A stretch of DNA of 64,000 bases from Clostridiaceae bacterium. GTDB taxonomy: Bacteria > Bacillota > Clostridia > Lachnospirales > Lachnospiraceae. The DNA lies in assembly GCA_910574345.1 (NCBI GenBank), contig CAJSZV010000004.1, forward strand, positions 1 through 64,000, written 5' to 3'. How positions within the stretch are numbered: position 1 is the first letter of the stretch; each line of letters begins with the position of its first letter. Shown here piece after piece: positions 9,180 through 18,520 of the stretch. The position numbers and the translations under genes are program-made. The notes under the pieces were generated by a model. The model did not search any database and was not told where the DNA came from. It was given only the letters and a program-made list of their open reading frames with translations.

Positions 9180-10088
9180 ATGGGAAGACTGCTTTTTATC
9201 GTAAATCCCCGCGCCGGAAAGGCGCAGATCAGTTCTCGTCTGTTGGAAATCGTGGATATTTTTGTAAAATACGGCTGGGAGGTGGAGATTCACACGACCC
9301 AGGCCCCCTTTGATGCTTTAGAGACGGCAAAAGCCAGAGGACAGGCGGCGGATATGGTAGTGTGCAGCGGCGGTGACGGCACCTTAAGCGAGACCATATC
9401 AGGTATGATGAATCTTGATAATCCGCCTCTTTTGGGATATATCCCTGCAGGCTCCACCAACGATTTCGCGTCCAGCTTAAAGATCCCGTCCCAGATGGAG
9501 AAGGCGGCCATGCTGGCAGTGACCGGGAATCCCTATCCTGTGGATATCGGACAGTTCTGCAGAGAGAGGCATTTTGTATATGTGGCGGCTTTCGGTCTGT
9601 TCACGGAGGTATCCTATATGACGCCTCAGGAGAAGAAAAATCTGCTGGGACATCAGGCATATATGCTGGAGGGCGTGAAAAGCCTTGCCAATATTAAGTC
9701 GGTTCCCTTAAGTCTGGAATCGGAGGAAATGTGCCTGGAGGGGGATTTTGTCTTTGGCATGGTGACCAATACGGTCAGCGTAGGAGGATTCAAAGGCTTA
9801 GTGAAGAATGATGTGGCCCTCAACGACGGACTGTTCGAGGTTCTTATGATCCGCACGCCGAGAACGCTGCCGGAGCTTAAGGATATTTTCTCTTCCATGA
9901 TCCTCAAAGAGGAACAGAGCGAGTATGTGTACCGGTTTAAGACGTCAAAGCTTTCGATCAAGTCCCGGATTCCCGTTGACTGGGTGCTGGACGGGGAGTT
10001 TGGCGGTTCCCGGACCGAAGTTGACATCGAAAATCACAGCCGCAGAATCCGCATCGTGACAAGTCTGGAAGAGCAGAGCCCTCTTTGA
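9180..10088 (+). CDS. Diacylglycerol kinase family lipid kinase
   Basis: A predicted soluble lipid kinase of the DagK/YegS family, which phosphorylates diacylglycerol or a related lipid. It has the N-terminal VNPRAGKAQ motif, the nucleotide loop CSGGDGTLSETISG near residue 63, the PAGSTNDFA motif near 90 and the C-terminal DGEFGG motif. Length is 302 aa from the ATG at 9180, chosen because GGAGG is 8 bases upstream; the in-frame ATG at 9150 lies inside mutY without such a site. The exact lipid substrate is unknown. Confidence 0.88.
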   Translation: MGRLLFIVNPRAGKAQISSRLLEIVDIFVKYGWEVEIHTTQAPFDALETAKARGQAADMVVCSGGDGTLSETISGMMNLDNPPLLGYIPAGSTNDFASSLKIPSQMEKAAMLAVTGNPYPVDIGQFCRERHFVYVAAFGLFTEVSYMTPQEKKNLLGHQAYMLEGVKSLANIKSVPLSLESEEMCLEGDFVFGMVTNTVSVGGFKGLVKNDVALNDGLFEVLMIRTPRTLPELKDIFSSMILKEEQSEYVYRFKTSKLSIKSRIPVDWVLDGEFGGSRTEVDIENHSRRIRIVTSLEEQSPL

Positions 10089-10151
10089 AATGCCGGCCCA
10101 TGGATAATATGACGATTTTTAGAAAATTCTAGAAGTTTTTGCAAAAAGAAG

Positions 10152-10180
10152 TTGAAAAAAAAACTATTGTAGTATATAAT
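10152..10180 (+). promoter_or_regulatory. Promoter of rpoD
   Basis: TTGAAA (10152-10157), 17 bases, then a perfect TATAAT (10175-10180), in the AT-rich 140-base gap before the sigma factor gene. One of the clearest promoters in the window. Confidence 0.75.
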
Positions 10181-10228
10181 AAATTAGTTATATAGCAGCT
10201 TACGAAACCATGAACGAAAGGGCGTTGT

Positions 10229-11359
10229 TTGGTGGAAAAAAATATTTTTTTAGAAAAACTGGGCAAACTTGTTGAGTTTGCAAAGGGAAAGCACAATGCG
10301 CTTGACGTAACGGAGATCAACAATTTCTTTACAGGTGATGATCTTTCCACAGAACAGATGGAGCAGATATATTCCTATCTGGAAAAAAGAGGAATCGACG
10401 TTGTTCCTGTGATTGATGAGAGTATTCTCAACGAAGAGTCACTGCTTATCGATGATGATGTGGACGACAGCTTCATGAAGGATGCAGAGGAAGAGGATAT
10501 TGATCTGGATGCCATTGATCTGTTGGAAGGAATCGGTACGGAGGATCCTGTCCGCATGTACCTGAAAGAGATCGGTACAGTACCCCTTCTCACGGCTGAT
10601 GAAGAGCTGGAACTGGCCAAGAAGAAGGCCGATGGAGACGAACATGCCAAGGACCGTCTGATCGAAGCCAACTTAAGACTGGTGGTCAGCATAGCCAAGC
10701 GGTATACGGGGCGGGGAATGAGCTTTCTGGATCTTGTTCAGGAAGGGAATCTGGGCCTGATCAAGGGCGTGGAAAAGTTTGATTATACCAAAGGATATAA
10801 GCTAAGTACATATGCAACCTGGTGGATTCGCCAGTCAGTGACCAGAGCCCTGGCAGACCAGGCCAGAACCATTCGAGTTCCGGTGCATATGGTAGAGACG
10901 ATCAATAAGATGTCCAAGATGCAGAGAAAACTGACCTTGGAATTGGGATATGAGCCATCCGTGGTGGAGCTTGCCGAAGCCCTGGAGATGTCTGAGGATA
11001 AGGTGATGGAGATCATGCAGATCGCCAGGGAACCGGCGTCCTTGGAGACTCCTATCGGTGAGGAGGACGACTCCAACCTAGGCGATTTTGTGGCGGACAA
11101 CAACGTGCTGACTCCCGAAGGCAATGTGGAGTCCGTTATGCTCAAGGAACATATTGAGGCTCTTCTTGGAGACTTGAAGGAGAGGGAGCGCCAGGTTATC
11201 GTACTGCGGTTCGGACTGGAGGACGGACATCCGCGGACACTGGAGGAAGTGGGCAAGGCCTTCAATGTCACCAGAGAGAGAATCCGGCAGATCGAAGCCA
11301 AGGCGTTGAGAAAGCTGAGGAATCCGGTGAGAAGCAAGAGGATTCGGGATTTTCTGTAG
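10229..11359 (+). CDS. rpoD: Primary sigma factor of RNA polymerase
   Basis: The housekeeping sigma-70 (sigma-A) factor. The 376-aa protein has an acidic region 1.1, region 1.2 at [16 protein letters not shown] (about 110), region 2 including [20 protein letters not shown] and [14 protein letters not shown] (about 197), region 3, and region 4 with the helix-turn-helix [19 protein letters not shown] near the C-terminus. Translation starts at TTG 10229 or GTG 10232; GAAAGGG lies upstream and supports either. dnaG, its usual partner, is not upstream here. Confidence 0.95.
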   Translation: MVEKNIFLEKLGKLVEFAKGKHNALDVTEINNFFTGDDLSTEQMEQIYSYLEKRGIDVVPVIDESILNEESLLIDDDVDDSFMKDAEEEDIDLDAIDLLEGIGTEDPVRMYLKEIGTVPLLTADEELELAKKKADGDEHAKDRLIEANLRLVVSIAKRYTGRGMSFLDLVQEGNLGLIKGVEKFDYTKGYKLSTYATWWIRQSVTRALADQARTIRVPVHMVETINKMSKMQRKLTLELGYEPSVVELAEALEMSEDKVMEIMQIAREPASLETPIGEEDDSNLGDFVADNNVLTPEGNVESVMLKEHIEALLGDLKERERQVIVLRFGLEDGHPRTLEEVGKAFNVTRERIRQIEAKALRKLRNPVRSKRIRDFL

Positions 11360-11455
11360 ATGAGACAAAAGGAAAAAGCCTGTAGTCAAATGTTTGTAAA
11401 GGATGAGGCAGAGAGGGAGTGTGAGGCACTTCCTTTTTGTCGTTGGAGGAAAGGC

Positions 11456-12064
11456 ATGAATCAGAGAAACTATCAAAAGGAACTGGATCAGCTGATTGAG
11501 ACTAATGAGAGAGAGGGAAAGGTTCCCAGACTTTTGCTGCACAGCTGCTGTGCGCCCTGCAGCAGTTATGTGCTGGAGTATCTGTCGAAGTATTTTGAGA
11601 TAACGGTGCTGTATTATAATCCCAATATCTATCCGCCTGAGGAGTATGCCTTAAGGGAACAGGAGGAGGAGGAGCTTATCAGGCAAATGCCCTTTGTCCA
11701 TAAGGTTCAAATGGTCCGGGGAAGGTATGAGCCGGATGAGTTCTATGAGGCGGTGAAAGGCCTTGAGAGGGAGCCGGAAGGAGGGAGAAGGTGTGAAAAG
11801 TGTTATGAACTCAGGCTTAGGGAGGCCGCACGGCAGGCCAGAGACGGGGGATTCGACTTTTTTGCCACTACCCTGACTATCAGTCCTTTAAAACCGGCAG
11901 GAAAGCTGAACGAGATCGGGGAGCAGGCGGGAAAAGAGTACAAAGCAGCTTATCTTCCGTCGGATTTTAAGAAAAAAAACGGTTACAAAAGGTCTGTCGA
12001 GCTGTCTGGGGAGTACGGCCTTTACAGACAAAATTATTGTGGCTGTATCTATTCTCATACTTGA
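11456..12064 (+). CDS. queH: Epoxyqueuosine reductase QueH
   Basis: It catalyses the last step of queuosine synthesis, reducing epoxyqueuosine on tRNA. This is the non-homologous replacement of QueG. At 202 aa it shows the N-terminal HSCCAPCSSYVLEYL motif, the middle RCEKCYELRL motif and the C-terminal YCGCIYS motif. These cysteines are proposed to bind the Fe-S cluster and second metal. The ATG at 11456 follows TTGGAGGAAA and is preferred over the in-frame ATG directly abutting the rpoD stop, which would add 32 poorly conserved residues. Confidence 0.9.
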   Translation: MNQRNYQKELDQLIETNEREGKVPRLLLHSCCAPCSSYVLEYLSKYFEITVLYYNPNIYPPEEYALREQEEEELIRQMPFVHKVQMVRGRYEPDEFYEAVKGLEREPEGGRRCEKCYELRLREAARQARDGGFDFFATTLTISPLKPAGKLNEIGEQAGKEYKAAYLPSDFKKKNGYKRSVELSGEYGLYRQNYCGCIYSHT

Positions 12065-12089
12065 CACTGATGAGGAATTGTACTAAAAT
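12061..12089 (+). promoter_or_regulatory. Promoter of the HPr-like gene
   Basis: A perfect TTGACA (12061-12066), overlapping the queH stop codon, then 17 bases and TAAAAT (12084-12089), 50 bases before the HPr start. Confidence 0.7.
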
Positions 12090-12138
12090 TTAAATACGAG
12101 GGTTGTATCAAAATAAGGATAAGAAGGAGAATGATATT

Positions 12139-12405
12139 ATGCTTTCAAAGACATTAACAGTAGTTAACCCATCCGGTCTTCACTTAAGACCAGCAGGAGT
12201 ATTATCCCAGACCGCTATGAAGTTCAAGTGTGACGTTATCATTGAGTGCGGTGAGAAGAGAGTCATTGCCAAGAGCGTGTTGAACGTTATGGCTGCAGGC
12301 ATTAAGTGCGGTACAGAGATCAACCTGATCTGTGACGGTGAGGATGAGGCTGATGCTATGGAGACCATCTCCAAGGCAATTGAGAGCGGTTTAGGAGAGA
12401 TGTAA
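12139..12405 (+). CDS. ptsH: HPr-family phosphocarrier protein
   Basis: An 88-aa protein of the sugar phosphotransferase system. GLHLRPA (residues 13-19) holds the phosphorylatable active-site His, and Ser in AKSVLNVMAAGI corresponds to the regulatory Ser46 of Gram-positive HPr. After the His, canonical HPr has an Ala-rich helix (RPAtxfvq); here it reads RPAGVLSQ. The regulatory helix is KSVLNV rather than KSIMGV, so this may be the main HPr or a Crh-like paralogue. The ATG at 12139 follows AAGAAGGAGA. A monocistronic gene with its own promoter and terminator. Confidence 0.85.
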   Translation: MLSKTLTVVNPSGLHLRPAGVLSQTAMKFKCDVIIECGEKRVIAKSVLNVMAAGIKCGTEINLICDGEDEADAMETISKAIESGLGEM

Positions 12406-12430
12406 TCTCTAAGTACTTAAGGATTTAAAG

Positions 12431-12478
12431 AGGTTGCTGCGACGCGGATGCAGGTCTGCGAAGCAGCAGCTTTTTTGT
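12431..12478 (+). terminator. Terminator after the HPr-like gene
   Basis: A TTGCTGC/GCAGCAG stem with a second internal GC-rich pairing is followed by a run of six T's at about 12472-12477. Confidence 0.6.
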
Positions 12479-12567
12479 TTCATGGGAATTTGCGTTCGAT
12501 AAACTTGCTGTAAACTGTGTGAACGGCAGCGCCTTTTTATGTATCGCAGAAAAGCACTCTGTAATCC

Positions 12568-12596
12568 TTGTGCTCTTCCTGAAAATGTAGTAGAAT
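12568..12596 (+). promoter_or_regulatory. Candidate promoter of the his cluster
   Basis: TTGTGC (12568-12573), 17 bases, then TAGAAT (12591-12596), 56 bases upstream of hisZ. No T-box specifier structure was recognised in the short leader. Confidence 0.45.
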
Positions 12597-12651
12597 GGAG
12601 AAAGTTCATGAGACGAATCTATATGGACAGAGAAATGACAGGAGAACATAG

Positions 12652-13896
12652 ATGGCAGCAAGTTTATTACATACCCCGGAGGGAGTCCGGGATCTCTATA
12701 ATGGAGAATGTGCCAGAAAACTGGCGGTGCAGGAGAAGATCAGCCATGTGTTTCATCTGTATGGCTATGAGGATATTGAGACTCCTACCTTCGAATATTT
12801 TGATATTTTTAACAAGGAGCGGGGAAGCGTGACTTCCCAGGAGATGTTTAAATTCTTTGACCGGGATAATAACACCCTGGTGCTGCGCCCGGACATGACT
12901 CCGGCCATTGCACGGTGCGTGTGCAAATATTTTTTTGACGAGGCTGTGCCGGTGAGACTGTGCTACCGGGAGAGAACTTTTACCAACAATTCCAGCTACC
13001 AGGGGCGGTTAAAGGAGATTACCCAGACAGGAGTGGAGCTTATCGGTGAGGACGCCAGCGGGGCGGACGCGGAGATGATCGCCATGGTCATCGATTCTTT
13101 AAAGGCTGCAGGACTTAAGGAGTTTCAGGTGGAACTGGGACAGGTGGAGTTTTTCAGAGGGCTGGCAGAGGAAGCCGGCATGGAAGATGAGACCCAGGAG
13201 ATTTTGCGGGAACTGATTGAGAATAAGAATTATTTCGGCGTTGAGGAATTAATCTTAAAAAGGAACATGGAGGAATCTCTCAGGGAATTGTTTTTAAAGC
13301 TTCCGGAACTGTTCGGAACCATGGAACAACTCAGTCAGGTGAAATCCCTGGTTCACAACAAGCGGTCTCTGGCAGCCATTGAACGCCTGGAAAAGGTTCA
13401 GACTATTCTTGAATCTTATGGTCTGGCGGACTATGTGTCCTATGACTTAGGCATGCTCAGCAAGTATCAGTATTATACAGGGATTATTTTCAAGGCCTAT
13501 ACCTATGGAACCGGGGAATATATTGTCACCGGCGGCCGGTATGACAAGCTGCTGACTCAGTTCGGAAAAGATGTTCCGGCAATCGGCTTTGCCATTGTCA
13601 TCGATCAGCTCATGCTTGCTATGTCCAGACAGGACATTGACATAGAGACAAAGCCCATGGACATTATGGTGCTCTACGATGTCAAAGCCCAGGACAGGGC
13701 AGTGAAAACAGCCCGGAAGTTTCGTGAGAATCAGAAGAGGACCATGCTGGTGAGAAAGTCGTCCAGGATCAGTGTGGAGCAGTATCAGTCCTATGGAGCC
13801 CGGAAAGGATTTGACCGCCTTCTGTGGATGAAAGAGAATGGGGAGGACTGTTCTCTTGAGATCCGCGGAGACGGGGAGCAGGGCATATGGCGATAG
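12652..13896 (+). CDS. hisZ: ATP phosphoribosyltransferase regulatory subunit
   Basis: A catalytically inactive relative of histidyl-tRNA synthetase that pairs with the short form of HisG and is needed for its activity and histidine feedback. The 414-aa protein carries the class II synthetase motifs 1-3 in relaxed form (YEDIETPTFEYFDIF; VLRPDMTPAIARCV; GTGEYIVTGGRYDKLLTQFG). Its position immediately before a 216-aa HisG supports HisZ rather than HisS. The ATG has only a weak upstream purine stretch (AGGAGAACATAG). Confidence 0.93.
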   Translation: MAASLLHTPEGVRDLYNGECARKLAVQEKISHVFHLYGYEDIETPTFEYFDIFNKERGSVTSQEMFKFFDRDNNTLVLRPDMTPAIARCVCKYFFDEAVPVRLCYRERTFTNNSSYQGRLKEITQTGVELIGEDASGADAEMIAMVIDSLKAAGLKEFQVELGQVEFFRGLAEEAGMEDETQEILRELIENKNYFGVEELILKRNMEESLRELFLKLPELFGTMEQLSQVKSLVHNKRSLAAIERLEKVQTILESYGLADYVSYDLGMLSKYQYYTGIIFKAYTYGTGEYIVTGGRYDKLLTQFGKDVPAIGFAIVIDQLMLAMSRQDIDIETKPMDIMVLYDVKAQDRAVKTARKFRENQKRTMLVRKSSRISVEQYQSYGARKGFDRLLWMKENGEDCSLEIRGDGEQGIWR

Positions 13897-13920
13897 TACA
13901 CAGAGAAGGAGAAGGGCTTA

Positions 13921-14571
13921 ATGAGATATCTGACCATAGCCTTGACTAAAGGCAGACTGGCATATACCACATTGGAACTGCTGGAAAAGGTGGGGATCAC
14001 CTGTGACGAGATGAAAGATAAGAGTTCCAGAAAATTGATTTTTACCAACGAGGAACTGGGGGTCCGATTCTTCTTAGCCAAGGCTAACGATGTGCCTACT
14101 TACGTGGAATACGGGGCTGCGGACATAGGGATCTGCGGCAAAGATACCATTCTGGAAGAAGGAAGAAAGCTTTACGAAGTCATGGATTTGGGATTCGGCA
14201 GGTGCCGCATGTGCGTCTGCGGTCCGGAATCTGCCAGGGAGCGGTTAAAGCATCATGAGCTGATCCGTGTAGCCACCAAGTATCCCGGCATTGCCAAGGA
14301 TTATTTTTACAACAAAAAGCATCAGACTGTGGAGATCATCAAGCTGAACGGCTCCATTGAGCTGGCGCCTTTGGTGGGGCTTTCGGAAGTCATCGTGGAT
14401 ATTGTGGAGACCGGCTCCACGCTGAGGGAGAACGGCCTTGAGGTTCTGGAGGAGATCTGTGATCTGTCCGCCAGGGTCATCATCAACCAGGTCAGTATGA
14501 AACGGGAAAACGGGCGGATCGCCAAATTGATTAAAGATTTAAAATACGAAATAGACAGAGAGCGGAGGTAG
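13921..14571 (+). CDS. hisG: ATP phosphoribosyltransferase, short form
   Basis: First step of histidine synthesis: ATP plus PRPP gives phosphoribosyl-ATP. At 216 aa it lacks the C-terminal regulatory domain of long HisG, so it must work in a complex with HisZ, encoded just upstream. The PRPP loop near residue 154 reads DIVETGSTLRENGL, and the N-terminal TIALTKGRL motif is clear. AAGGAGAAG precedes the ATG. It is followed four bases later by hisD. Confidence 0.95.
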   Translation: MRYLTIALTKGRLAYTTLELLEKVGITCDEMKDKSSRKLIFTNEELGVRFFLAKANDVPTYVEYGAADIGICGKDTILEEGRKLYEVMDLGFGRCRMCVCGPESARERLKHHELIRVATKYPGIAKDYFYNKKHQTVEIIKLNGSIELAPLVGLSEVIVDIVETGSTLRENGLEVLEEICDLSARVIINQVSMKRENGRIAKLIKDLKYEIDRERR

Positions 14572-14575
14572 GCCA

Positions 14576-15886
14576 ATGAGGATTGTCACATTAGATGCAT
14601 CAGCCAGGGAGAATATTCTGTCCAGCCTTTTAAAGAGGGATCCCAATAATTATGAAAGCTACACGGCGGCGGTTCAGGAGATTGTGGACAGGGTAAAAGA
14701 AGAGGGAGACGCAGCTGTCTTTGCCTACACAAAAAAGTTCGACGGGGCGGACATAGACAGCTCTACCATTCGGGTGACTGAGGAGGAGATCGAGGAAGCA
14801 AAGGCTTCCGTAGAACCAAAGCTTCTTGAGATCATGAAAAAAGCCATGAAGAATATCCGTGATTATCATCAGATGCAGCTTAAGCGCAGCTGGTTTGACA
14901 GCAAGCCCGACGGAACGATTCTGGGGCAGAAAGTGACGGCCCTGGAAAGCGCAGGCGTCTATGTACCCGGCGGCAAAGCAGCTTACCCTTCCTCTGTACT
15001 CATGAATATTATCCCCGCCAAGGTGGCAGGCGTGAAGAGAATCGTCATGGTGACGCCGCCGGGAAAGGACGGGAAAGTGAACCCGGTAACTCTGACGGCC
15101 GCCCGTCTGGCAGGGGCCACGGAGGTCTATAAGGCAGGCGGCGCTCAGGCCGTGGCCGCTCTGGCTTTCGGTACGGAGTCTGTGCCCAGGGTGAATAAGA
15201 TCGTGGGACCGGGGAATATTTTTGTGGCTCTGGCTAAAAAGGCGGTCTACGGTCATGTGAGTATCGACAGCATCGCCGGTCCCAGCGAGATTCTTGTTCT
15301 GGCCGACGAAACAGCCAATCCTAAGTTCGTGGCGGCTGATCTTTTGTCTCAGGCGGAGCATGACGAGCTGGCGTCGGCCATTCTTGTGACTACCAGCCGG
15401 GAGCTGGCAGAGAAGGTTGCCGCAGAGGTGGACATGTTTGTGAAGGAACTTTCCAGAAAGGAGATTCTTGAGAAATCCCTTGAGAACTTCGGGTATATTC
15501 TGGTGGCTGAGACCATGGAGGAGGCCATTGACACAGCCAATGCCATCGCCTCGGAACACTTGGAGATTGTCACAAAGAATCCCTTTGAGGTCATGACGAA
15601 GATTCAGAATGCAGGAGCCATCTTTATCGGAGAGTACAGCAGCGAGCCCCTGGGGGATTATTTTGCAGGGCCTAATCATGTGCTTCCCACCAACGGAACG
15701 GCTAAGTTTTTCTCACCCTTAAGCGTAGATGATTTTATTAAAAAATCCAGTATTATCTACTATTCCAGGGATGCCCTGGAACGGATTCATAAAGACATTA
15801 TCGCATTTGCCAGGGCGGAGCATCTCACGGCCCATGCAAACTCCATAGCGGTGAGATTTGCCGGGGATAAGGAAGGGGGAGACTGA
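14576..15886 (+). CDS. hisD: Histidinol dehydrogenase
   Basis: The last two steps of histidine synthesis: NAD-dependent oxidation of histidinol to histidine through the aldehyde. At 436 aa the length is typical. The sequence contains the signature around residues 231-260 (SIAGPSEILVLADE, ADLLSQAEHDE), including the zinc ligands Gln and His of SQAEHD, and the C-terminal GPNHVLPTNGTA segment. Closely packed between hisG and hisB. Confidence 0.96.
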   Translation: MRIVTLDASARENILSSLLKRDPNNYESYTAAVQEIVDRVKEEGDAAVFAYTKKFDGADIDSSTIRVTEEEIEEAKASVEPKLLEIMKKAMKNIRDYHQMQLKRSWFDSKPDGTILGQKVTALESAGVYVPGGKAAYPSSVLMNIIPAKVAGVKRIVMVTPPGKDGKVNPVTLTAARLAGATEVYKAGGAQAVAALAFGTESVPRVNKIVGPGNIFVALAKKAVYGHVSIDSIAGPSEILVLADETANPKFVAADLLSQAEHDELASAILVTTSRELAEKVAAEVDMFVKELSRKEILEKSLENFGYILVAETMEEAIDTANAIASEHLEIVTKNPFEVMTKIQNAGAIFIGEYSSEPLGDYFAGPNHVLPTNGTAKFFSPLSVDDFIKKSSIIYYSRDALERIHKDIIAFARAEHLTAHANSIAVRFAGDKEGGD

Positions 15887-15887
15887 G

Positions 15888-16490
15888 ATGGAACGTACCG
15901 GGACAGGGAGGATCAGCCTTCAGGAGCGGGAGACCAATGAGACGAAGATTCGTCTGACTCTGAATCTGGACGGTTCGGGACAGGCTCATATCCATACGGG
16001 AATCGGATTCTTTGACCATATGCTTAAGGGATTTGTAAGGCACGGCCTCTTTGATATGGATCTCACAGTGGAGGGGGATCTGGAAGTGGATACCCACCAC
16101 ACCGTTGAGGATACGGGAATCGTCCTGGGAAAAGCCATTAGGGAGGCAGTGGGGGACAAGAAAGGGATAGTCCGCTATGGTTCCAGGATACTTCCTATGG
16201 ACGATGCCCTGATTTTGTGTGCTCTTGACTTGTGCAAGAGACCCTATCTGTGTTATGACCTAAAGCTTGACCGGGAAAAAGTGGGAGAACTGGAGACGGA
16301 GATGATTCGGGAGTTCTTCTATGCCGTGTCTTACGGCGGGGAGATGAACCTTCACTTAAAACAGCTGGACGGCATCAACAATCATCATATCATCGAAGGA
16401 GCTTTCAAGGCTTTTGCCAAAGCGCTGGATGACGCGACCCGATATGATGAGAGAATCACAGGGGTTCTTTCCACGAAAGGGACTTTATAG
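15888..16490 (+). CDS. hisB: Imidazoleglycerol-phosphate dehydratase
   Basis: It dehydrates imidazole glycerol phosphate to imidazole acetol phosphate. The monofunctional 200-aa form has no fused histidinol phosphatase. The metal-binding signatures are visible: FFDHMLKGFVRHG (about residue 43), DTHHTVEDTG (about 70) and NNHHIIEGAFKAFAKAL near the end. The ATG at 15888 follows GGGGGAGACTGAG and directly follows the hisD stop. An upstream in-frame codon lies inside hisD. Histidinol-phosphatase and HisC must be encoded elsewhere. Confidence 0.95.
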   Translation: MERTGTGRISLQERETNETKIRLTLNLDGSGQAHIHTGIGFFDHMLKGFVRHGLFDMDLTVEGDLEVDTHHTVEDTGIVLGKAIREAVGDKKGIVRYGSRILPMDDALILCALDLCKRPYLCYDLKLDREKVGELETEMIREFFYAVSYGGEMNLHLKQLDGINNHHIIEGAFKAFAKALDDATRYDERITGVLSTKGTL

Positions 16491-16507
16491 GGAAAGGTGA
16501 CAAAGTT

Positions 16508-18511
16508 ATGAAGATTACTAATTTGCAGTGTCCCTCCTGCGGCGGCAAGCTGGTGCCTATGGAGAAGAATCCGAAGATCGTGGTCTGCGAATTCTGCAAC
16601 AGCGAATTTATGCTGGAAGAAGATCAGACCATCAATTATCATATCCATCAGTATCCCGAAGGTCCCGCTCCCTCTGCAGCGCTTGGGGGAAGGGGAAAGG
16701 ATACAACAAGGGAGGATTCCTCTGTAGGTCCCGTTCTTGCGGTGGGAATGATGCTGGCTTTTCTTGTGGTAGCCATCGGAGGCGGTATTTTTGCAGGAAG
16801 TCTTCGTCAGGGAAATTCAGGGCGAAGTTCTACAGCTTCGGTGAGAGCTGAGGCAGGGGACCGGTACGGCAAGGAATTTCCTTTGGCGGAGGAAGAGAAA
16901 GAGGATGAGGAAGGCGCCAGGGCGGGAAGCAGCCCTCTCTATGAGGCCATAGCGGAGGGGATATTCGGAAAGGACCTGGCTCGGATTACAGAAGAAGACT
17001 TGGAGAAGGTAACTTACTTAAAGATTTCCAGGGGCAGTGATACTGTTGATGTGGAATATGGTTACGGCGATCCTTATGGAGAGGGGTTTCAGACGGAAAG
17101 TCTGACTCTGGAGCCCCTGACCTGGAGCGGCGACAGTCTGGGATTTTTTACAGGACTTCAGAAAGTGGATATGGAATATGCCGGCGGTCTGGGATCCCTT
17201 AAAAGCCTGACCCGGCTAAAAGGGCTTTCATGTACAGGCCTGGAACTTGCCCAGATTGAGGAACTTCTCTCTTCCCCGGAACAGATAGTGGAACTGAGCT
17301 TAAAAAGACCGGAAAGCCTGGAGGGAATCGGAGCTTTTTTCAATCTGGAAAGCCTGACCGTCGAAGACATTAAAGCTCCTGACCTGAAACAGCTTGTGCC
17401 CTTAAAAAAACTGGTCAGCCTGACCCTTGTGGAGGACGTGGATTATGACCCCTTTGCCGGCTCCGATGCATCCCGAACACTCACGGATTATTCGGCGCTC
17501 TCTGTTCTTACGAATCTGGAAAGCTTAAGCATCGAATCGCCGGCTTTGAGGGAGTTTAGTTTCTTAAAGTCCCTTACAAACCTGACTTCCCTGTCTCTGT
17601 GCGACACGGAAGCCATCAGTGTGGAGCCTGTGGGGGAGCTTACCCAGTTAAAGAGCTTAAGCCTTGTAGACAACGATTCGGTAAAGGATTACAGCCCTGT
17701 CAGCGGGCTTACGGGCCTTACCAGTCTGACACTCAATAAGGGAACGGGGCAGGAGGACCCTGATCTTTCCGGCCTTGTCAGCTTGGAAAAGCTGGATATG
17801 AACGGGTTTCTCTCCATATCCTTTATGAGAAATATGGGGAATCTGAAAGAGCTGATTCTTCACGGCTGCAATATAGATGAGATCGGCGCCCTGTCCGGCC
17901 TGACCGGGCTGGAGCGTCTGACCTGCTATTCCGTGTGGACCTATGCGGTGCCCTTAAAGCATGTGGATTTTATTGACAATATGCCCAATTTAAAGTTTTT
18001 GGACTTCTGCGGAATCAGCCAGGGAAGCGGCTGGGGAGGATATCAGAGAAATACGGAGATTCTTGGGGATATTTCCAATGTGTTCAATCACCAGGGGTTG
18101 GAAGAGCTGTACTTAAATAACTGTATGTTTGAATTGGCCTTTGGAAACCTGAGAGAGAATCCCACCTTAAGGGTTCTTGAGATGCGGGAGGTGGGGCTGA
18201 AGGAGAATTTCTATGTTGAGACGTACAACGGCATGACGGATCTGTGGTATGATGATGTGGCTTTGGACGGACATACAGATTTCCTTGCCAATTATCCGAA
18301 CCTGGAAAAACTTTATCTGGACGGGAATCAGCTGACGGATATCGGATTCGCGGCATCTTTAAAGAATCTGACTCATCTGGGACTTAACAATAACTATGTG
18401 ACAGAACTGTCGCCCTTAAACCAGGCCGAGAGTTTAAAATATCTGGATATTCGCAGCAACCCCATAAGCAGCACCATAGAAACCGACGAAAAGGTGCAGA
18501 TCTTAAGATAG
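16508..18511 (+). CDS. Membrane protein with N-terminal zinc ribbon and leucine-rich repeats
   Basis: A 667-aa protein of unknown function. Residues 5-37 form a zinc ribbon (CPSC, then CEFC). A Gly/charged linker and one hydrophobic segment (about 74-98) follow, then an acidic stretch (about 125-140). From about 190 to the end there are many LxxLxxLxLxxN-type repeats, ending YLDGNQLTDIGFAASLKNL and LGLNNNYVTEL. The ribbon would lie in the cytoplasm and the repeats outside if the single segment is membrane-spanning, but orientation is inferred. A protein-interaction role is likely. It interrupts the histidine cluster 17 bases after hisB. Confidence 0.75.
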   Translation: MKITNLQCPSCGGKLVPMEKNPKIVVCEFCNSEFMLEEDQTINYHIHQYPEGPAPSAALGGRGKDTTREDSSVGPVLAVGMMLAFLVVAIGGGIFAGSLRQGNSGRSSTASVRAEAGDRYGKEFPLAEEEKEDEEGARAGSSPLYEAIAEGIFGKDLARITEEDLEKVTYLKISRGSDTVDVEYGYGDPYGEGFQTESLTLEPLTWSGDSLGFFTGLQKVDMEYAGGLGSLKSLTRLKGLSCTGLELAQIEELLSSPEQIVELSLKRPESLEGIGAFFNLESLTVEDIKAPDLKQLVPLKKLVSLTLVEDVDYDPFAGSDASRTLTDYSALSVLTNLESLSIESPALREFSFLKSLTNLTSLSLCDTEAISVEPVGELTQLKSLSLVDNDSVKDYSPVSGLTGLTSLTLNKGTGQEDPDLSGLVSLEKLDMNGFLSISFMRNMGNLKELILHGCNIDEIGALSGLTGLERLTCYSVWTYAVPLKHVDFIDNMPNLKFLDFCGISQGSGWGGYQRNTEILGDISNVFNHQGLEELYLNNCMFELAFGNLRENPTLRVLEMREVGLKENFYVETYNGMTDLWYDDVALDGHTDFLANYPNLEKLYLDGNQLTDIGFAASLKNLTHLGLNNNYVTELSPLNQAESLKYLDIRSNPISSTIETDEKVQILR

Positions 18512-18520
18512 GAGGCGGGT

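Noticed and set aside
12481-12651. T-box or histidine leader before hisZ
   Set aside because: The leader is only about 50 bases after the likely promoter, with no specifier loop, no T-box consensus and no His-rich leader peptide.
14630-15679. A 349-codon open frame on the minus strand
   Set aside because: It lies entirely opposite hisD, a clear gene with all motifs, and has a His/Gly/Arg-rich composition typical of antisense frames. No ribosome binding site or family likeness.
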